From Paenibacillus barcinonensis (GTDB lineage Bacteria; Bacillota; Bacilli; Paenibacillales; Paenibacillaceae): 64,000 bases of DNA. Shown here in pieces: positions 53,275-62,225 of this stretch (positions are counted from its first letter, which is position 1; every line of letters starts with the position of its first letter). The position numbers were made by a program, and so were the translations under genes. The DNA is taken from contig NZ_QJSW01000018.1 in NCBI RefSeq assembly GCF_003217495.1, forward strand, positions 1 to 64,000, in the 5' to 3' direction. Below the pieces are notes generated by a model that worked only from the letters and a program-made list of their open reading frames with translations, was not told the DNA's origin and ran no database searches.

Positions 53275-54234
53275 TTGAACATCGTTTTCATGGGAACCCC
53301 TGAATTTGCTGTGCCCTCCCTGGATATGTTGATGGCAGAAGGTTACCATATTGTCGGTGTGGTAACCCAGCCTGACAAACCGCAGGGTCGTAAAAAAGTG
53401 CTGACACCAACACCGGTGAAGGCTGCAGCTGAGCGCCACGGTCTACCGGTGTTTCAGCCAGTCAAGCTGCGTGACCCGGAAGCTGTAGCTCGTCTTGCGG
53501 AATGGAAGCCGGATTTGATTGTGACGGCTGCATTTGGACAGATTCTGCCCAAAGCTGTATTGGATATGCCGATTCGTGGCTGCGTGAACGTTCATGGCTC
53601 TCTCTTGCCAAAGTACCGTGGAGGAGCACCGATACAACGCTCTATTATTAACGGAGAAGCGGTGACAGGTGTCACACTGATGTATATGGCAGAAGGACTG
53701 GATACCGGAGATATGATCTCTCGGGTGGAGGTGCCTATTACAGATGAAGATACATCTGGTACGATGTTTGCCAAGCTCAGTGAAGCAGGCTCCAAGCTGC
53801 TTCAGGCAGAAATGCCGCGCCTGATTGCTGGTGAAACGACAGCCGTGCCGCAGGACGATAACCAGGCTTCATATGCTCGTAATCTCACCCGTGAAGACGA
53901 GAAGATCGACTGGAGTCGCACTTCACGAGAATTGTATAATCAGATTCGCGGTCTTGTGCCTTTTTCAGGCGCATTCACGATGTGGGAGGATCAGGTATTT
54001 AAAGTTTGGGCTGCGGCTAATCCTGCACAAGTTCAAACAGAAGCTTCAGCTGTGCCTGGCATTGGACAAGTCGAGCCGGGAACGGTGCTACAGTTGAATA
54101 AATCGGGTATTGAAGTACAGACAGGCAATGGTACCTTGTGGTTGACAGAAGTACAACCTGCCGGTAAAAAAGTGATGCAGGCCGCTGACTTTGCTCGAGG
54201 TGGAACCTTGAAGCCAGGAACGGTGCTGCGATGA
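53275..54234 (+). CDS. fmt: Methionyl-tRNA formyltransferase
   Basis: A 319-residue enzyme that formylates initiator Met-tRNA with 10-formyltetrahydrofolate. It shows NIVFMGTPEFAVPSLD, the folate-site HGSLLPKYRGGAPIQRSI with the catalytic Asn-His upstream, and MAEGLDTGDM. The TTG at 53275 is taken as the start because the upstream GTG at 53266 overlaps the AAGGAG ribosome binding site. Its stop overlaps the rsmB start (ATGA). Confidence 0.95.
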   Translation: MNIVFMGTPEFAVPSLDMLMAEGYHIVGVVTQPDKPQGRKKVLTPTPVKAAAERHGLPVFQPVKLRDPEAVARLAEWKPDLIVTAAFGQILPKAVLDMPIRGCVNVHGSLLPKYRGGAPIQRSIINGEAVTGVTLMYMAEGLDTGDMISRVEVPITDEDTSGTMFAKLSEAGSKLLQAEMPRLIAGETTAVPQDDNQASYARNLTREDEKIDWSRTSRELYNQIRGLVPFSGAFTMWEDQVFKVWAAANPAQVQTEASAVPGIGQVEPGTVLQLNKSGIEVQTGNGTLWLTEVQPAGKKVMQAADFARGGTLKPGTVLR

Positions 54235-55727
54235 GTAGCAATAAATCAGGAAACAACCCTAAATCAGCAAATAACGATAAGTCACGTAATAACACCAGAG
54301 CAGGCCGCTTCTCGGATAAAGGTGTCAAGAATAGTGACTCCAGGAACGTGAACAACAGCGCGCGCATGCAGAAGCCAAAAGTCTCTGCACGTGCGCTTGC
54401 GGTTAAAGTGCTGAGTGCAGTTGAGCAGGATGGGGCGTACAGCAATCTGGAATTAAATCGCCGTCTCAAGGAGGCTGAGCTTAGTTCTGCAGATGCAGGA
54501 CTTGCTACCGAATTGGTGTACGGAACGATTGCAAGACGGAATACACTTGATTATTATCTGGAGCGTTTTGTTGCCAAAGGTGTAGCCAAATTGCAGCCTT
54601 GGGTACGAAGTCTGCTTCGAATCAGTGTCTATCAGATCATCTACCTGGATCGAATTCCGGAACATGCCGTTGTGAGTGAGGCTGTTAATCTGGCGAAGAA
54701 GCTGGGTCATCAGGGAATCTCCGGTATGGTGAACGGCGTGCTGCGGAATATGATTCGAAATCGGGAACAACTGCAGATCCCTTCACATCTTCCTGTTGCT
54801 GAACGGATTTCGCTGGAGCATTCTCATCCGCTGTGGATGGTAGAGCGTTGGATTCGTCAGTATGGTGAAGCGACAACGGAAGCCATCTGCCGGGCAAATA
54901 ATGAACCACCAGCAGTGAGCGTGCGTGTGAATGCAACGATGACTACACGTGCAAAAATGATGGAGGAGATGGCAAGCAGCGGTGCGGTTGTTGAAGCTTC
55001 ACGTCTCAGTCCAGATGGCATTCTTGTACGAAGTGGCGGTAATATGGCGCTAACGTCCTGGTATCGGGACGGGCTGTTCTCTGTACAGGATGAAAGCTCT
55101 ATGCTGGTTGCCGAGGCTGTGGCCCCTGAAGAGGGACAGCGCGTATTGGACTGCTGTGCAGCTCCGGGCGGAAAAACAGCGCATATGGCGGAGAAGATGC
55201 AGGATCGCGGTCAAATTATAGCTAACGATGTTCATGCCCATAAGCGTGAGCTTATTCTGGAGCAGGCGGAACGTCTTGGACTTGGGTGCATTGATGCGGT
55301 AACCGGAGATGCACTTGATTTAAACAAGCGATACGCCGAGGCTTCATTTGACCGGATTTTGCTGGATGCACCTTGCTCGGGTTTAGGCGTGATTCGCCGC
55401 AAGCCTGACGTAAAATGGAGCAAGTCGGCATCGGATATCGAGGATATCTCCAGCCTGCAAAGCGAGCTGCTTGATCGGGTAGCGCCGCTGCTCAAACCGG
55501 GCGGCATTCTGGTGTACAGCACATGTACCATAGAAGCAGCCGAGAATGAAGACATGGTGGCGGGCTTTTTGAGTCGTCATCCTGAATATCAGGCGATGGA
55601 AACGTCTAACTGGTCGCAGTCCGAAGCCCGAAGCTGGAAGGCTGTGAACGGTGGTGTTCAGATTCTGCCGCAGGATGCTCACAGTGACGGTTTTTACATT
55701 GCAAGGTTGACAAGAACGGTTAACTAA
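54231..55727 (+). CDS. rsmB: 16S rRNA (cytosine-967-C5)-methyltransferase
   Basis: A 498-residue SAM-dependent rRNA methyltransferase. An NusB-like RNA-binding domain (about 50-190, with RALAVKVLSAVEQDGAYSN) precedes the catalytic domain. That domain has the SAM site CCAAPGGKTAHMAE, LDAPCSGLGVIRRKPD and the catalytic cysteine in YSTCTIEAAENE. The first 48 residues form an Asn/Ser/Lys-rich, probably disordered extension not typical of the family. The ATG overlaps the fmt stop codon by four bases, so translation is coupled. Confidence 0.93.
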   Translation: MSSNKSGNNPKSANNDKSRNNTRAGRFSDKGVKNSDSRNVNNSARMQKPKVSARALAVKVLSAVEQDGAYSNLELNRRLKEAELSSADAGLATELVYGTIARRNTLDYYLERFVAKGVAKLQPWVRSLLRISVYQIIYLDRIPEHAVVSEAVNLAKKLGHQGISGMVNGVLRNMIRNREQLQIPSHLPVAERISLEHSHPLWMVERWIRQYGEATTEAICRANNEPPAVSVRVNATMTTRAKMMEEMASSGAVVEASRLSPDGILVRSGGNMALTSWYRDGLFSVQDESSMLVAEAVAPEEGQRVLDCCAAPGGKTAHMAEKMQDRGQIIANDVHAHKRELILEQAERLGLGCIDAVTGDALDLNKRYAEASFDRILLDAPCSGLGVIRRKPDVKWSKSASDIEDISSLQSELLDRVAPLLKPGGILVYSTCTIEAAENEDMVAGFLSRHPEYQAMETSNWSQSEARSWKAVNGGVQILPQDAHSDGFYIARLTRTVN

Positions 55728-55750
55728 CAGTTTAATAAGCACGGAAGGAA

Positions 55751-55785
55751 GGCCGCCGAGGGAAACCACGGCGGATTTCTTTGTG
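55751..55785 (+). terminator. Hairpin after rsmB
   Basis: CCGCCG (55753-55758) pairs with CGGCGG (55769-55774), followed by a broken T-rich stretch. A moderate terminator in the 278-base gap before rlmN; I see no other clear signal in that gap. Confidence 0.55.
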
Positions 55786-56005
55786 AGAGGATAGCCTGGT
55801 GAAATCAATGGGGGATCTATTGGTGAAATCAAGCAGGTAAAATGATGTCAAGATGCGATAGCGGCATCGAGGTGTTATAATGCATGAAGAACGTGTCTCA
55901 CGGGTATACATGGATGTAACGTGGTGTTTGTGATAGAATAGGACGAATGCAGTAAAATGATCGAAAGCAAATGAAAAGAAAAAAGGAATAGGTGTTGACA
56001 ACAAA

Positions 56006-57046
56006 ATGAAACCTTTTATATACGATTTTTCCCTGGAGCAGTTACAGCAATGGGCTGTTGAGAACGGGGAGCCTGCGTTTCGCGGCGGCCAGATTTTTGA
56101 CTGGATCTATGTGAAACGTGTGAATGATTTCAGTGAAATGACAAATCTGTCCAAGGCTTTGCGCGAGAAGCTGGCAGATCAGTTTGAATTTGTAACCCTC
56201 AAGGAAATTACCAAGTTTGAGTCCAAGGATGGCACTGTGAAGTTCCTCTTTGGTCTGCATGATGATCATGCGATCGAGACGGTTATTATGAAGCATAATT
56301 ATGGCAACAGCATCTGTGTAACGACACAGGTCGGCTGCCGGATCGGCTGCACATTCTGTGCATCCACGTTAGGTGGACTCAAGCGTAACCTTACAGCAGG
56401 TGAGATTGTAGCTCAGGTTGTACAGGCCCAGAAGATACTTGATGAACGTAATGAACGTGTCAGCAGTATCGTCATTATGGGTTCCGGAGAGCCGTTTGAA
56501 AACTACGAAGCAACGATGACGTTCCTGCGGATTATGATCCACGAAAAGGGTCTGAATATCGGTCAGCGTCACATTACTGTGTCTACGAGCGGAATTGTAC
56601 CGAACATCTACAAGTTTGCAGATGAAGACACACAGATCAATCTTGCCATTTCGATCCATGCGCCGAATGATGCTCTTCGTTCGAAGCTGATGCCGGTTAA
56701 CCGACGTTTCCCGTTTGAAGATGTGATGGAGTCTCTTCGTTATTATCTGGCCAAGACGGGCCGAAGAATTACGTTTGAGTATGCTCTGATTGGCGGCGTG
56801 AACGATCAGCCGGAGCATGCGGCAGAGCTGGCAAGTGTGCTTAAAAACATGTTGTGCCATGTCAATCTGATCCCGGTTAACCATGTACCGGAGCGCAAAT
56901 ATGTTAGAACATCCAGAAGTGACATATTTAATTTCCAGAGAATTCTCTCCGAACAGGGAGTTAATGTAACGATTCGCCGTGAACAGGGACATGATATTGC
57001 TGCCGCTTGCGGCCAGCTTCGTGCAAAGCATATGGAGTTGAGGTGA
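56006..57046 (+). CDS. rlmN: Dual-specificity 23S rRNA/tRNA methyltransferase RlmN
   Basis: A 346-residue radical SAM enzyme that methylates C2 of A2503 in 23S rRNA and A37 of some tRNAs. The CxxxCxxC cluster motif is in GCRIGCTFCASTLGG. The SAM-site segments are IVIMGSGEPFENYEA and ISIHAPNDALRSKLMPVN. The catalytic C-terminal cysteine is in DIAAACGQL. An AAAGGAATAGGTG run precedes the ATG. It lies eight bases upstream of prpC. Confidence 0.95.
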   Translation: MKPFIYDFSLEQLQQWAVENGEPAFRGGQIFDWIYVKRVNDFSEMTNLSKALREKLADQFEFVTLKEITKFESKDGTVKFLFGLHDDHAIETVIMKHNYGNSICVTTQVGCRIGCTFCASTLGGLKRNLTAGEIVAQVVQAQKILDERNERVSSIVIMGSGEPFENYEATMTFLRIMIHEKGLNIGQRHITVSTSGIVPNIYKFADEDTQINLAISIHAPNDALRSKLMPVNRRFPFEDVMESLRYYLAKTGRRITFEYALIGGVNDQPEHAAELASVLKNMLCHVNLIPVNHVPERKYVRTSRSDIFNFQRILSEQGVNVTIRREQGHDIAAACGQLRAKHMELR

Positions 57047-57053
57047 GAGCGTT

Positions 57054-57830
57054 TTGATCAAAACAGTTCATGTGAGCCATATCGGACGAGTACGTTCGGT
57101 GAATGAAGATTCAGCCTGGATTCGTAATCTCGATACAGGATATATTCTGGGAATCGTTGCGGACGGCATGGGTGGACATCTTGCTGGAGATACGGCGAGT
57201 CGTCTAGCAGTGGAGACGCTGGTAGAGGATTTGGCGACACTGGAGCCAGGTCTGTCCCATGCTTCCCTGTCAGCTGCACTTAGCGATGCGATTCTTCATG
57301 CGAATGAAGTCATATTCCGCACAGCGTCTACGGACGATAAGTATCATAATATGGGAACGACAGTGGTCGCTGCCCTATTAAATGATGCAGAAGGTGTGAT
57401 AGGACATATCGGGGACAGCCGCGCTTATAAAATTGCAGGCAAGGAAGTATTACAGCTGACCGAAGATCACACATTGGTAAATGAATTGTACAAAAACGGT
57501 CAGATCAGCAAAGAAGATGTGACTCATCATCCGCGGCGCAATGTGCTTACTCGAGCCCTTGGCACAGATGCCGAGGTGAAGGTAGATATGGATACTGTTC
57601 GCTTGGAAGAAGGCGAAGTGTTGCTTCTCTGCAGCGATGGACTCAGTAACCTGGTCAGCAATGAGCAGATTATTCAGGTTGCAGGCAATCTTGAACTTGC
57701 GCTAGAGGATCGCGCTGACCGATTGCTTCAATTGGCACTGCTCGCTGGAGGAGACGATAACATCACGGTAGCGTTATTCGAACCTCAGCATCAGGATGCC
57801 GTGCATACGGAAGCGGGGTGTGAGTCATGA
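57054..57830 (+). CDS. prpC: PP2C-type serine/threonine phosphatase PrpC (Stp)
   Basis: A 258-residue metal-dependent phosphatase that reverses phosphorylation by PrkC. It shows the PP2C motifs HIGRVRSVNEDSAW, VADGMGGHLAGDTAS, MGTTVVAAL, GHIGDSRAY and GGDDNITVA, which supply the metal-binding aspartates. The start is TTG behind GAGGTGAGAG. It overlaps prkC by four bases (ATGA). Confidence 0.95.
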   Translation: MIKTVHVSHIGRVRSVNEDSAWIRNLDTGYILGIVADGMGGHLAGDTASRLAVETLVEDLATLEPGLSHASLSAALSDAILHANEVIFRTASTDDKYHNMGTTVVAALLNDAEGVIGHIGDSRAYKIAGKEVLQLTEDHTLVNELYKNGQISKEDVTHHPRRNVLTRALGTDAEVKVDMDTVRLEEGEVLLLCSDGLSNLVSNEQIIQVAGNLELALEDRADRLLQLALLAGGDDNITVALFEPQHQDAVHTEAGCES

Positions 57831-60040
57831 TTGGGCATCAGCTAGGCGGACGCTATGAAGTGATTGAGCGTGTTGGCGGCGGAGGCATGGCTCTTGTGTA
57901 CAAAGCTCAGGACTTGCTTTTGAACCGAAATGTAGCGATTAAGGTTCTTAGACAGCAGTTTGTGCATGATGAAGAGTTTATTCGACGTTTCCGCAGAGAA
58001 GCACAATCGGCAGCATCTCTTTCCCACCCTAATGTGGTTAGCATCTATGATGTGGGTCAGGAAGATGAAGTGCATTATATCGTTATGGAATATGTGGAAG
58101 GTAAAAATCTGAATGAGATTATTAAGGAGCGTGCGCCTTTACAGGTTGACGAGGCAGTACACATTGCTTCCCAGATTGCGGACGCACTGGACCATGCGCA
58201 TCATAATCAAATCATTCATCGGGATATCAAGCCGCATAACATCTTAATCGGCCGAAATGGTCGCGTGAAAGTGACGGATTTCGGTATTGCCCGTGCCGTA
58301 ACCTCTACAACGATTACACAGACCGGCTCCGTTGTCGGTTCTGTTCATTATTTCTCGCCAGAGCATGCCAAGGGCATCGTAACTGGTGAGAAATCGGACT
58401 TATATTCTCTCGGCATTGTACTCTATCAAATGCTGACCGGGCAGCTTCCTTTTTTGGGAGAGAGTCCGATCAGTGTGGCCCTGAAACATTTGCAGGAAGA
58501 GTTTGATGAACCGCGCAAATTCAATCCGCTTATCCCGCAAAGTGTGGAAAATGTCATTCTCAAATCCATGCGGAAAAATCCGCAGGAGCGTTACCAATCA
58601 GCCAAGGAAATGCAGAACGATCTGGAGACATGCCTGTTGCCAGAGAGACGCAATGAGACAAAGGTTGATTTTCCCGATGAGGATGATATTGACCAGACTC
58701 GTGTTATGCCTGCGATTAAACCGGAGCCGCGTGGAATGACGTCCACCGGTGCTGTACCGGTAATGAATGCGGATGAAGACATGAATGCGAGTAACTTGAA
58801 GAAGAAAAACTGGAAAAAACCGACACTGCTTATATCACTGACTCTTCTTATTCTAATCGCGATGGTTGGAGTCGTATGGTATGTCAAGGGTATGCTCGTT
58901 GTACCTGAGGTCACCGTACCTAATGTGGTCAACCAGACGGAAGAAAAGGCCCGCGAGCTGTTGGAGGCTGAAGGACTGGTAGTAAGCAACGAGGTCATTC
59001 GACAGTACAAGGAAAATGTAGATGCAGGCATGGTCTTCGATCAGAGCAGAAATGCAGGCGATGTGGTTAAAAAAGGTACGGAAGTGCAGCTCAGTGTTGG
59101 CGCGGAGAAAGCAAAAACAAAAATGATTGATGTTAAGGGAGGCCCTTATACAGAAGCGGTCAAAAAACTGACTGCATTGGGCCTCAAGGAGGACCAGATC
59201 AAGCGCAAGGACGAATTCTCTAACGAAGTAGCTTCAGGTTTGGTTATTTCCCAGACACCTGGTGTGAATGAAGAAATTGATCCTGAGCTGGTTGAAATTG
59301 AGTTAACCGTAAGCAAGGGTACCGAAACGGTCAAAATGCCTGATCTGAAAAATCATACGCGTAGTGAAGCAGAGCAATTGCTGAAAGACAAGGGACTTGT
59401 GCTTGGGCAGGTACAGGAGGAATCCAGTTATACTGTGGATGAAGGCAAAGTCACCCAGCAATGGCCTGTGGAAGCAGGAGCAGATGTGAATCCTGGCGAC
59501 AAGATTACGATCTTTATCAGCACAGGATATCCGCCTGAAGCGTTGAAGTATCCGTTTAATATCAACGTATCACCCAAAGAAGTCGGTAAAAACAGTAAAA
59601 TCCGTATTACCTATGAGGATGCACGCGGTAAAAATCAGGAGTGGGGAACACGTACGATTAATTCTGCTCAAGTCCTGACGATTCCGCTGGTGCTTGCACC
59701 AAATGAAAACGGTGCGGTGTCTGTGTATCGTGATGGCAAGTTTCTGGATACGTACGTTGTTTCTTACAGTGAAGCGAAGAATGGTACGGTAAATGTTCCG
59801 TCCATTGATCCTGAGCAGAGCACACAAGCGCCACCCGCGAATACCCCTGATCCCGGAAATGGTGACAACGGTAACGGTAATGTGGACAATGGCGGGGAAA
59901 CGGACCCTGGCTCCACTCCGGTTGATGGAGAAGGAGATAACCAGGAAGGAGACACTTCGGCCATGAAGACGGATAAAGGTCCAGGCAAGCATAAAGAGGA
60001 TAAGAAAAAAGGAGTTATTAACGCATCAGGCCGTCCATAA
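57827..60040 (+). CDS. prkC: PASTA-domain serine/threonine protein kinase PrkC
   Basis: A 737-residue membrane kinase that senses peptidoglycan fragments and controls germination, cell wall and translation targets. The cytoplasmic kinase domain (about 11-270) has GGGGMALVYKA, the VAIKVL lysine, HRDIKPHNILI and DFGIA. A membrane helix (about 331-353) precedes three extracellular PASTA repeats (about 360-565). A further beta-type segment (about 566-660) and a Gly/Asn/Asp-rich then Lys-rich tail follow and are not part of the minimal kinase. It is coupled to prpC by overlap. Confidence 0.94.
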   Translation: MIGHQLGGRYEVIERVGGGGMALVYKAQDLLLNRNVAIKVLRQQFVHDEEFIRRFRREAQSAASLSHPNVVSIYDVGQEDEVHYIVMEYVEGKNLNEIIKERAPLQVDEAVHIASQIADALDHAHHNQIIHRDIKPHNILIGRNGRVKVTDFGIARAVTSTTITQTGSVVGSVHYFSPEHAKGIVTGEKSDLYSLGIVLYQMLTGQLPFLGESPISVALKHLQEEFDEPRKFNPLIPQSVENVILKSMRKNPQERYQSAKEMQNDLETCLLPERRNETKVDFPDEDDIDQTRVMPAIKPEPRGMTSTGAVPVMNADEDMNASNLKKKNWKKPTLLISLTLLILIAMVGVVWYVKGMLVVPEVTVPNVVNQTEEKARELLEAEGLVVSNEVIRQYKENVDAGMVFDQSRNAGDVVKKGTEVQLSVGAEKAKTKMIDVKGGPYTEAVKKLTALGLKEDQIKRKDEFSNEVASGLVISQTPGVNEEIDPELVEIELTVSKGTETVKMPDLKNHTRSEAEQLLKDKGLVLGQVQEESSYTVDEGKVTQQWPVEAGADVNPGDKITIFISTGYPPEALKYPFNINVSPKEVGKNSKIRITYEDARGKNQEWGTRTINSAQVLTIPLVLAPNENGAVSVYRDGKFLDTYVVSYSEAKNGTVNVPSIDPEQSTQAPPANTPDPGNGDNGNGNVDNGGETDPGSTPVDGEGDNQEGDTSAMKTDKGPGKHKEDKKKGVINASGRP

Positions 60041-60047
60041 GGACGGC
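60030..60047 (+). other. Hairpin carrying the prkC stop codon in its loop
   Basis: GCCGTCC (60030-60036) pairs perfectly with GGACGGC (60041-60047) around ATAA. The loop contains the TAA stop of prkC (60038-60040). No T run follows, so it may affect termination of translation or message stability. Confidence 0.4.
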
Positions 60048-60117
60048 TTATGCTGGCGTAAGGTGTAATCAGACATTGTGAATGAACAGAACTGACTTGA
60101 AGGAGGGCGACGGAGCT

Positions 60118-61035
60118 GTGCCAGAGGGTATCATCGTGAAAGCATTAAGTGGTTACTACTATGTCATGCCGATGGAAGACAACGGGGTTCCTTCGGTTGA
60201 AGGTTCCGCCGTTCAATGTAGAGCCAGGGGGATTTTTCGTAAAAGAGGCACGTCTCCACTGGTTGGTGATCGTGTAAACTACATGCTGACAGAGAACGGC
60301 GAAGGAACAGTAGATGAAATTCATAAGCGTGAGACTGAATTAATTCGTCCGCCTGTGGCCAATGTCAGCCTGGCTGTTCTGCTGTTTTCGGTCAAAGAGC
60401 CTGACATGAATCTAAATCTGCTGGACAAGTTTCTTGTTCATATTGAACAGGCAGGGCTTGATGCCTTGATTGTACTAACCAAACAGGATCTAATCGACCC
60501 GGAAGCCGAGAATCGGGATGTTGTCACTGAAGTAAAGGCGCTATATGAGCAAATTGGTTACGAGGTCATTTCAACCAGTTCTCGTACAGGAGAAGGAAGC
60601 GAGCTGCTCAGAGAACGTTTAGCTGGCAAGATCAGTGTATTTTCGGGTCAATCCGGTGTAGGCAAGTCCTCTATGCTGAATGCACTGATGCCTGGACTTA
60701 CGTTGGAGACAAGCGCAATTAGCATGCGTCTGGGACGTGGTAAACACACCACCAGACACGTAGAGCTTATTCCATTGGATAATGGCGGGTTTGTTGCAGA
60801 TACGCCGGGATTCAGCCAACTGGACTTTCTGGAGATCGGTGTGGAGGAATTATCCACTTGTTTCCGGGAGTTTGCGCAGTTTGCGGATCAGTGCAAGTTC
60901 CGCGGGTGTACACATACGCATGAACCGGGCTGCCGGGTGTTGGCGGCGAAAGCAGAAGGGTTGATCTCCGAAAGCCGATATCAGCACTATGAGCAGTTCC
61001 TGACTGAAATGAAAGATAAGAAGCGGAGGTATTAA
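60118..61035 (+). CDS. rsgA: Ribosome small-subunit-dependent GTPase RsgA (CpgA)
   Basis: A 305-residue circularly permuted GTPase acting late in 30S assembly. An OB domain (LVGDRVNY) precedes the GTPase motifs in permuted order: LTKQDL (G4), GQSGVGKSSMLNAL (G1) and DTPGFSQ (G3). A C-terminal zinc site follows (CKFRGCTHTHEPGCRV). The GTG at 60118 gives the canonical MPEGIIVKALSGYYYV start, with AAGGAGGG upstream; the ATG at 60082 lacks a ribosome binding site. In B. subtilis it is also a PrkC substrate, fitting the neighbourhood. Confidence 0.93.
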   Translation: MPEGIIVKALSGYYYVMPMEDNGVPSVEGSAVQCRARGIFRKRGTSPLVGDRVNYMLTENGEGTVDEIHKRETELIRPPVANVSLAVLLFSVKEPDMNLNLLDKFLVHIEQAGLDALIVLTKQDLIDPEAENRDVVTEVKALYEQIGYEVISTSSRTGEGSELLRERLAGKISVFSGQSGVGKSSMLNALMPGLTLETSAISMRLGRGKHTTRHVELIPLDNGGFVADTPGFSQLDFLEIGVEELSTCFREFAQFADQCKFRGCTHTHEPGCRVLAAKAEGLISESRYQHYEQFLTEMKDKKRRY

Positions 61036-61036
61036 C

Positions 61037-61696
61037 ATGATTAAAATTGCCCCATCCATATTATCGGCTGATTTTGCCAAGCTTGGCGCGGAAGTTGCGG
61101 AAGCGCAGGCGGCAGGCGGAGACTGGATTCATGTTGACGTGATGGACGGTCACTTCGTTCCCAATATTACGCTTGGACCAGCGATTGTAAAGGCTATAGC
61201 ACCGCATACGACGCTGCCGCTGGACGTTCACTTGATGATTGAGAACCCGGAACGGTACGTGGAAGAGTTCGCCAAAGCGGGTGCAGCGGTTATTACGGTG
61301 CATGCCGAGGCTTGTGTGCATCTGCACCGTGTAATTCATCTGATCAAAGAGCAGGGTGTCAAGGCAGGAGTTGCTCTTAACCCGGGCACTCCGGCAAGTG
61401 CAATTCAGGAAGTGCTGGATGATGTGGATATGGTATTGGTCATGACCGTTAATCCGGGCTTCGGTGGCCAGGCATTTATCTCTGGCACGATGAACAAAAT
61501 CAAGCAGATTCGTACATGGTTGAATGAAAAAGGACGTCACGACGTACATATCGAGGTAGATGGTGGTATAGCTGCCGATACAGCTCCGCTTGTCGTTGAA
61601 GCTGGCGCAGATGTTCTTGTGGCTGGTAGTGCCGTATTCGGCCGGGAAGATCGTGCTGCTGCGATAGCCGAGATCCGTAGCAGCTACGAGGGTTAA
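61037..61696 (+). CDS. rpe: Ribulose-phosphate 3-epimerase
   Basis: A 219-residue TIM-barrel metalloenzyme that converts ribulose 5-phosphate to xylulose 5-phosphate. It shows IAPSILSADFAKLG, HVDVMDGHFVPNITLGP with the metal ligands, DVHLMIENPE, VMTVNPGFGGQ and the C-terminal DGGIAADTA. GCGGAGG precedes the ATG, which lies one base after the rsgA stop. It follows rsgA as in Bacillus. Confidence 0.96.
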   Translation: MIKIAPSILSADFAKLGAEVAEAQAAGGDWIHVDVMDGHFVPNITLGPAIVKAIAPHTTLPLDVHLMIENPERYVEEFAKAGAAVITVHAEACVHLHRVIHLIKEQGVKAGVALNPGTPASAIQEVLDDVDMVLVMTVNPGFGGQAFISGTMNKIKQIRTWLNEKGRHDVHIEVDGGIAADTAPLVVEAGADVLVAGSAVFGREDRAAAIAEIRSSYEG

Positions 61697-61698
61697 TC

Positions 61699-61962
61699 AT
61701 GACCTTCAAGGAGACGCTGTGGACGATGGCTGCGAGTCTGGTAACGGGGCTGGTGCTTGCACTGTTTGCAGTGCTTCAGGCTCCCTACAATGCACTCACG
61801 TCATTAATCGGAGTAGCGGTAGTCATTATGTATTTCCGCAAGTTTGATCGGAAGGGACATCGGATTACATTTGTTGTATTTAGCATTTTGTACTATCTCA
61901 TGAGTGTTTTCATGATTGCTGTCTATCAGTATATTCCCGCGCAAAGCGAAATGGGTGGATGA
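61699..61962 (+). CDS. Small membrane protein of unknown function
   Basis: An 87-residue protein with three likely membrane segments: LWTMAASLVTGLVLALFAVL, ALTSLIGVAVVIMYF and ITFVVFSILYYLMSVFMIAV. A basic FRKFDRKGHR loop lies between the second and third. I do not recognise the family. It begins two bases after the rpe stop, so it is surely cotranscribed. In B. subtilis this position is occupied by thiN, to which it is unrelated. Confidence 0.72.
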   Translation: MTFKETLWTMAASLVTGLVLALFAVLQAPYNALTSLIGVAVVIMYFRKFDRKGHRITFVVFSILYYLMSVFMIAVYQYIPAQSEMGG

Positions 61963-62009
61963 TCTAGCTTGTCATTGTGGAATAGGGACAGCAGGTTCCG
62001 CATAAATAT

Positions 62010-62045
62010 GGTTACATGAGCAGGTTTCTCATGTAGCCTTTTTTG
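62010..62045 (+). terminator. Terminator of the rpe unit
   Basis: GGTTACATGAG (62010-62020) pairs with CTCATGTAGCC (62028-62038), followed by TTTTTT. It separates the vegetative operon from spoVM. Confidence 0.88.
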
Positions 62046-62072
62046 TCGTGTTTGGGTGAAAAAGGCCTGAAG

Positions 62073-62081
62073 CATAGGATA
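62073..62081 (+). promoter_or_regulatory. Candidate sporulation-sigma -10 element for spoVM
   Basis: CATAGGATA fits the CATAnnnTA -10 used by the mother-cell sigma factors (SigE/SigK). It lies 36 bases before spoVM and after a terminator. The -35 region is not convincing. Confidence 0.35.
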
Positions 62082-62116
62082 CGGCGGATGCATGAGCATG
62101 ATGGGGAGGGTGAAGT

Positions 62117-62197
62117 ATGAAATTTTACACATTCAAACTGCCGAAGTTTTTGGGAGGATTTGTGAAGGCGATCCTGAATACGTTTCAAAAGAACTGA
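62117..62197 (+). CDS. spoVM: Stage V sporulation protein M
   Basis: A 26-residue amphipathic peptide beginning MKFYTFKLPKFLGGF and ending NTFQKN. It matches SpoVM, which recognises the curved outer forespore membrane and anchors the coat protein SpoIVA. The conserved KLPKFLGG core with its proline is intact. A strong GGGGAGGGTGAAG ribosome binding site precedes the ATG. The position between rpe and rpmB matches Bacillus. It shows that the organism is an endospore former. Confidence 0.95.
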   Translation: MKFYTFKLPKFLGGFVKAILNTFQKN

Positions 62198-62225
62198 TCT
62201 GGGCTACAAGCTTAATAAGCATTGC

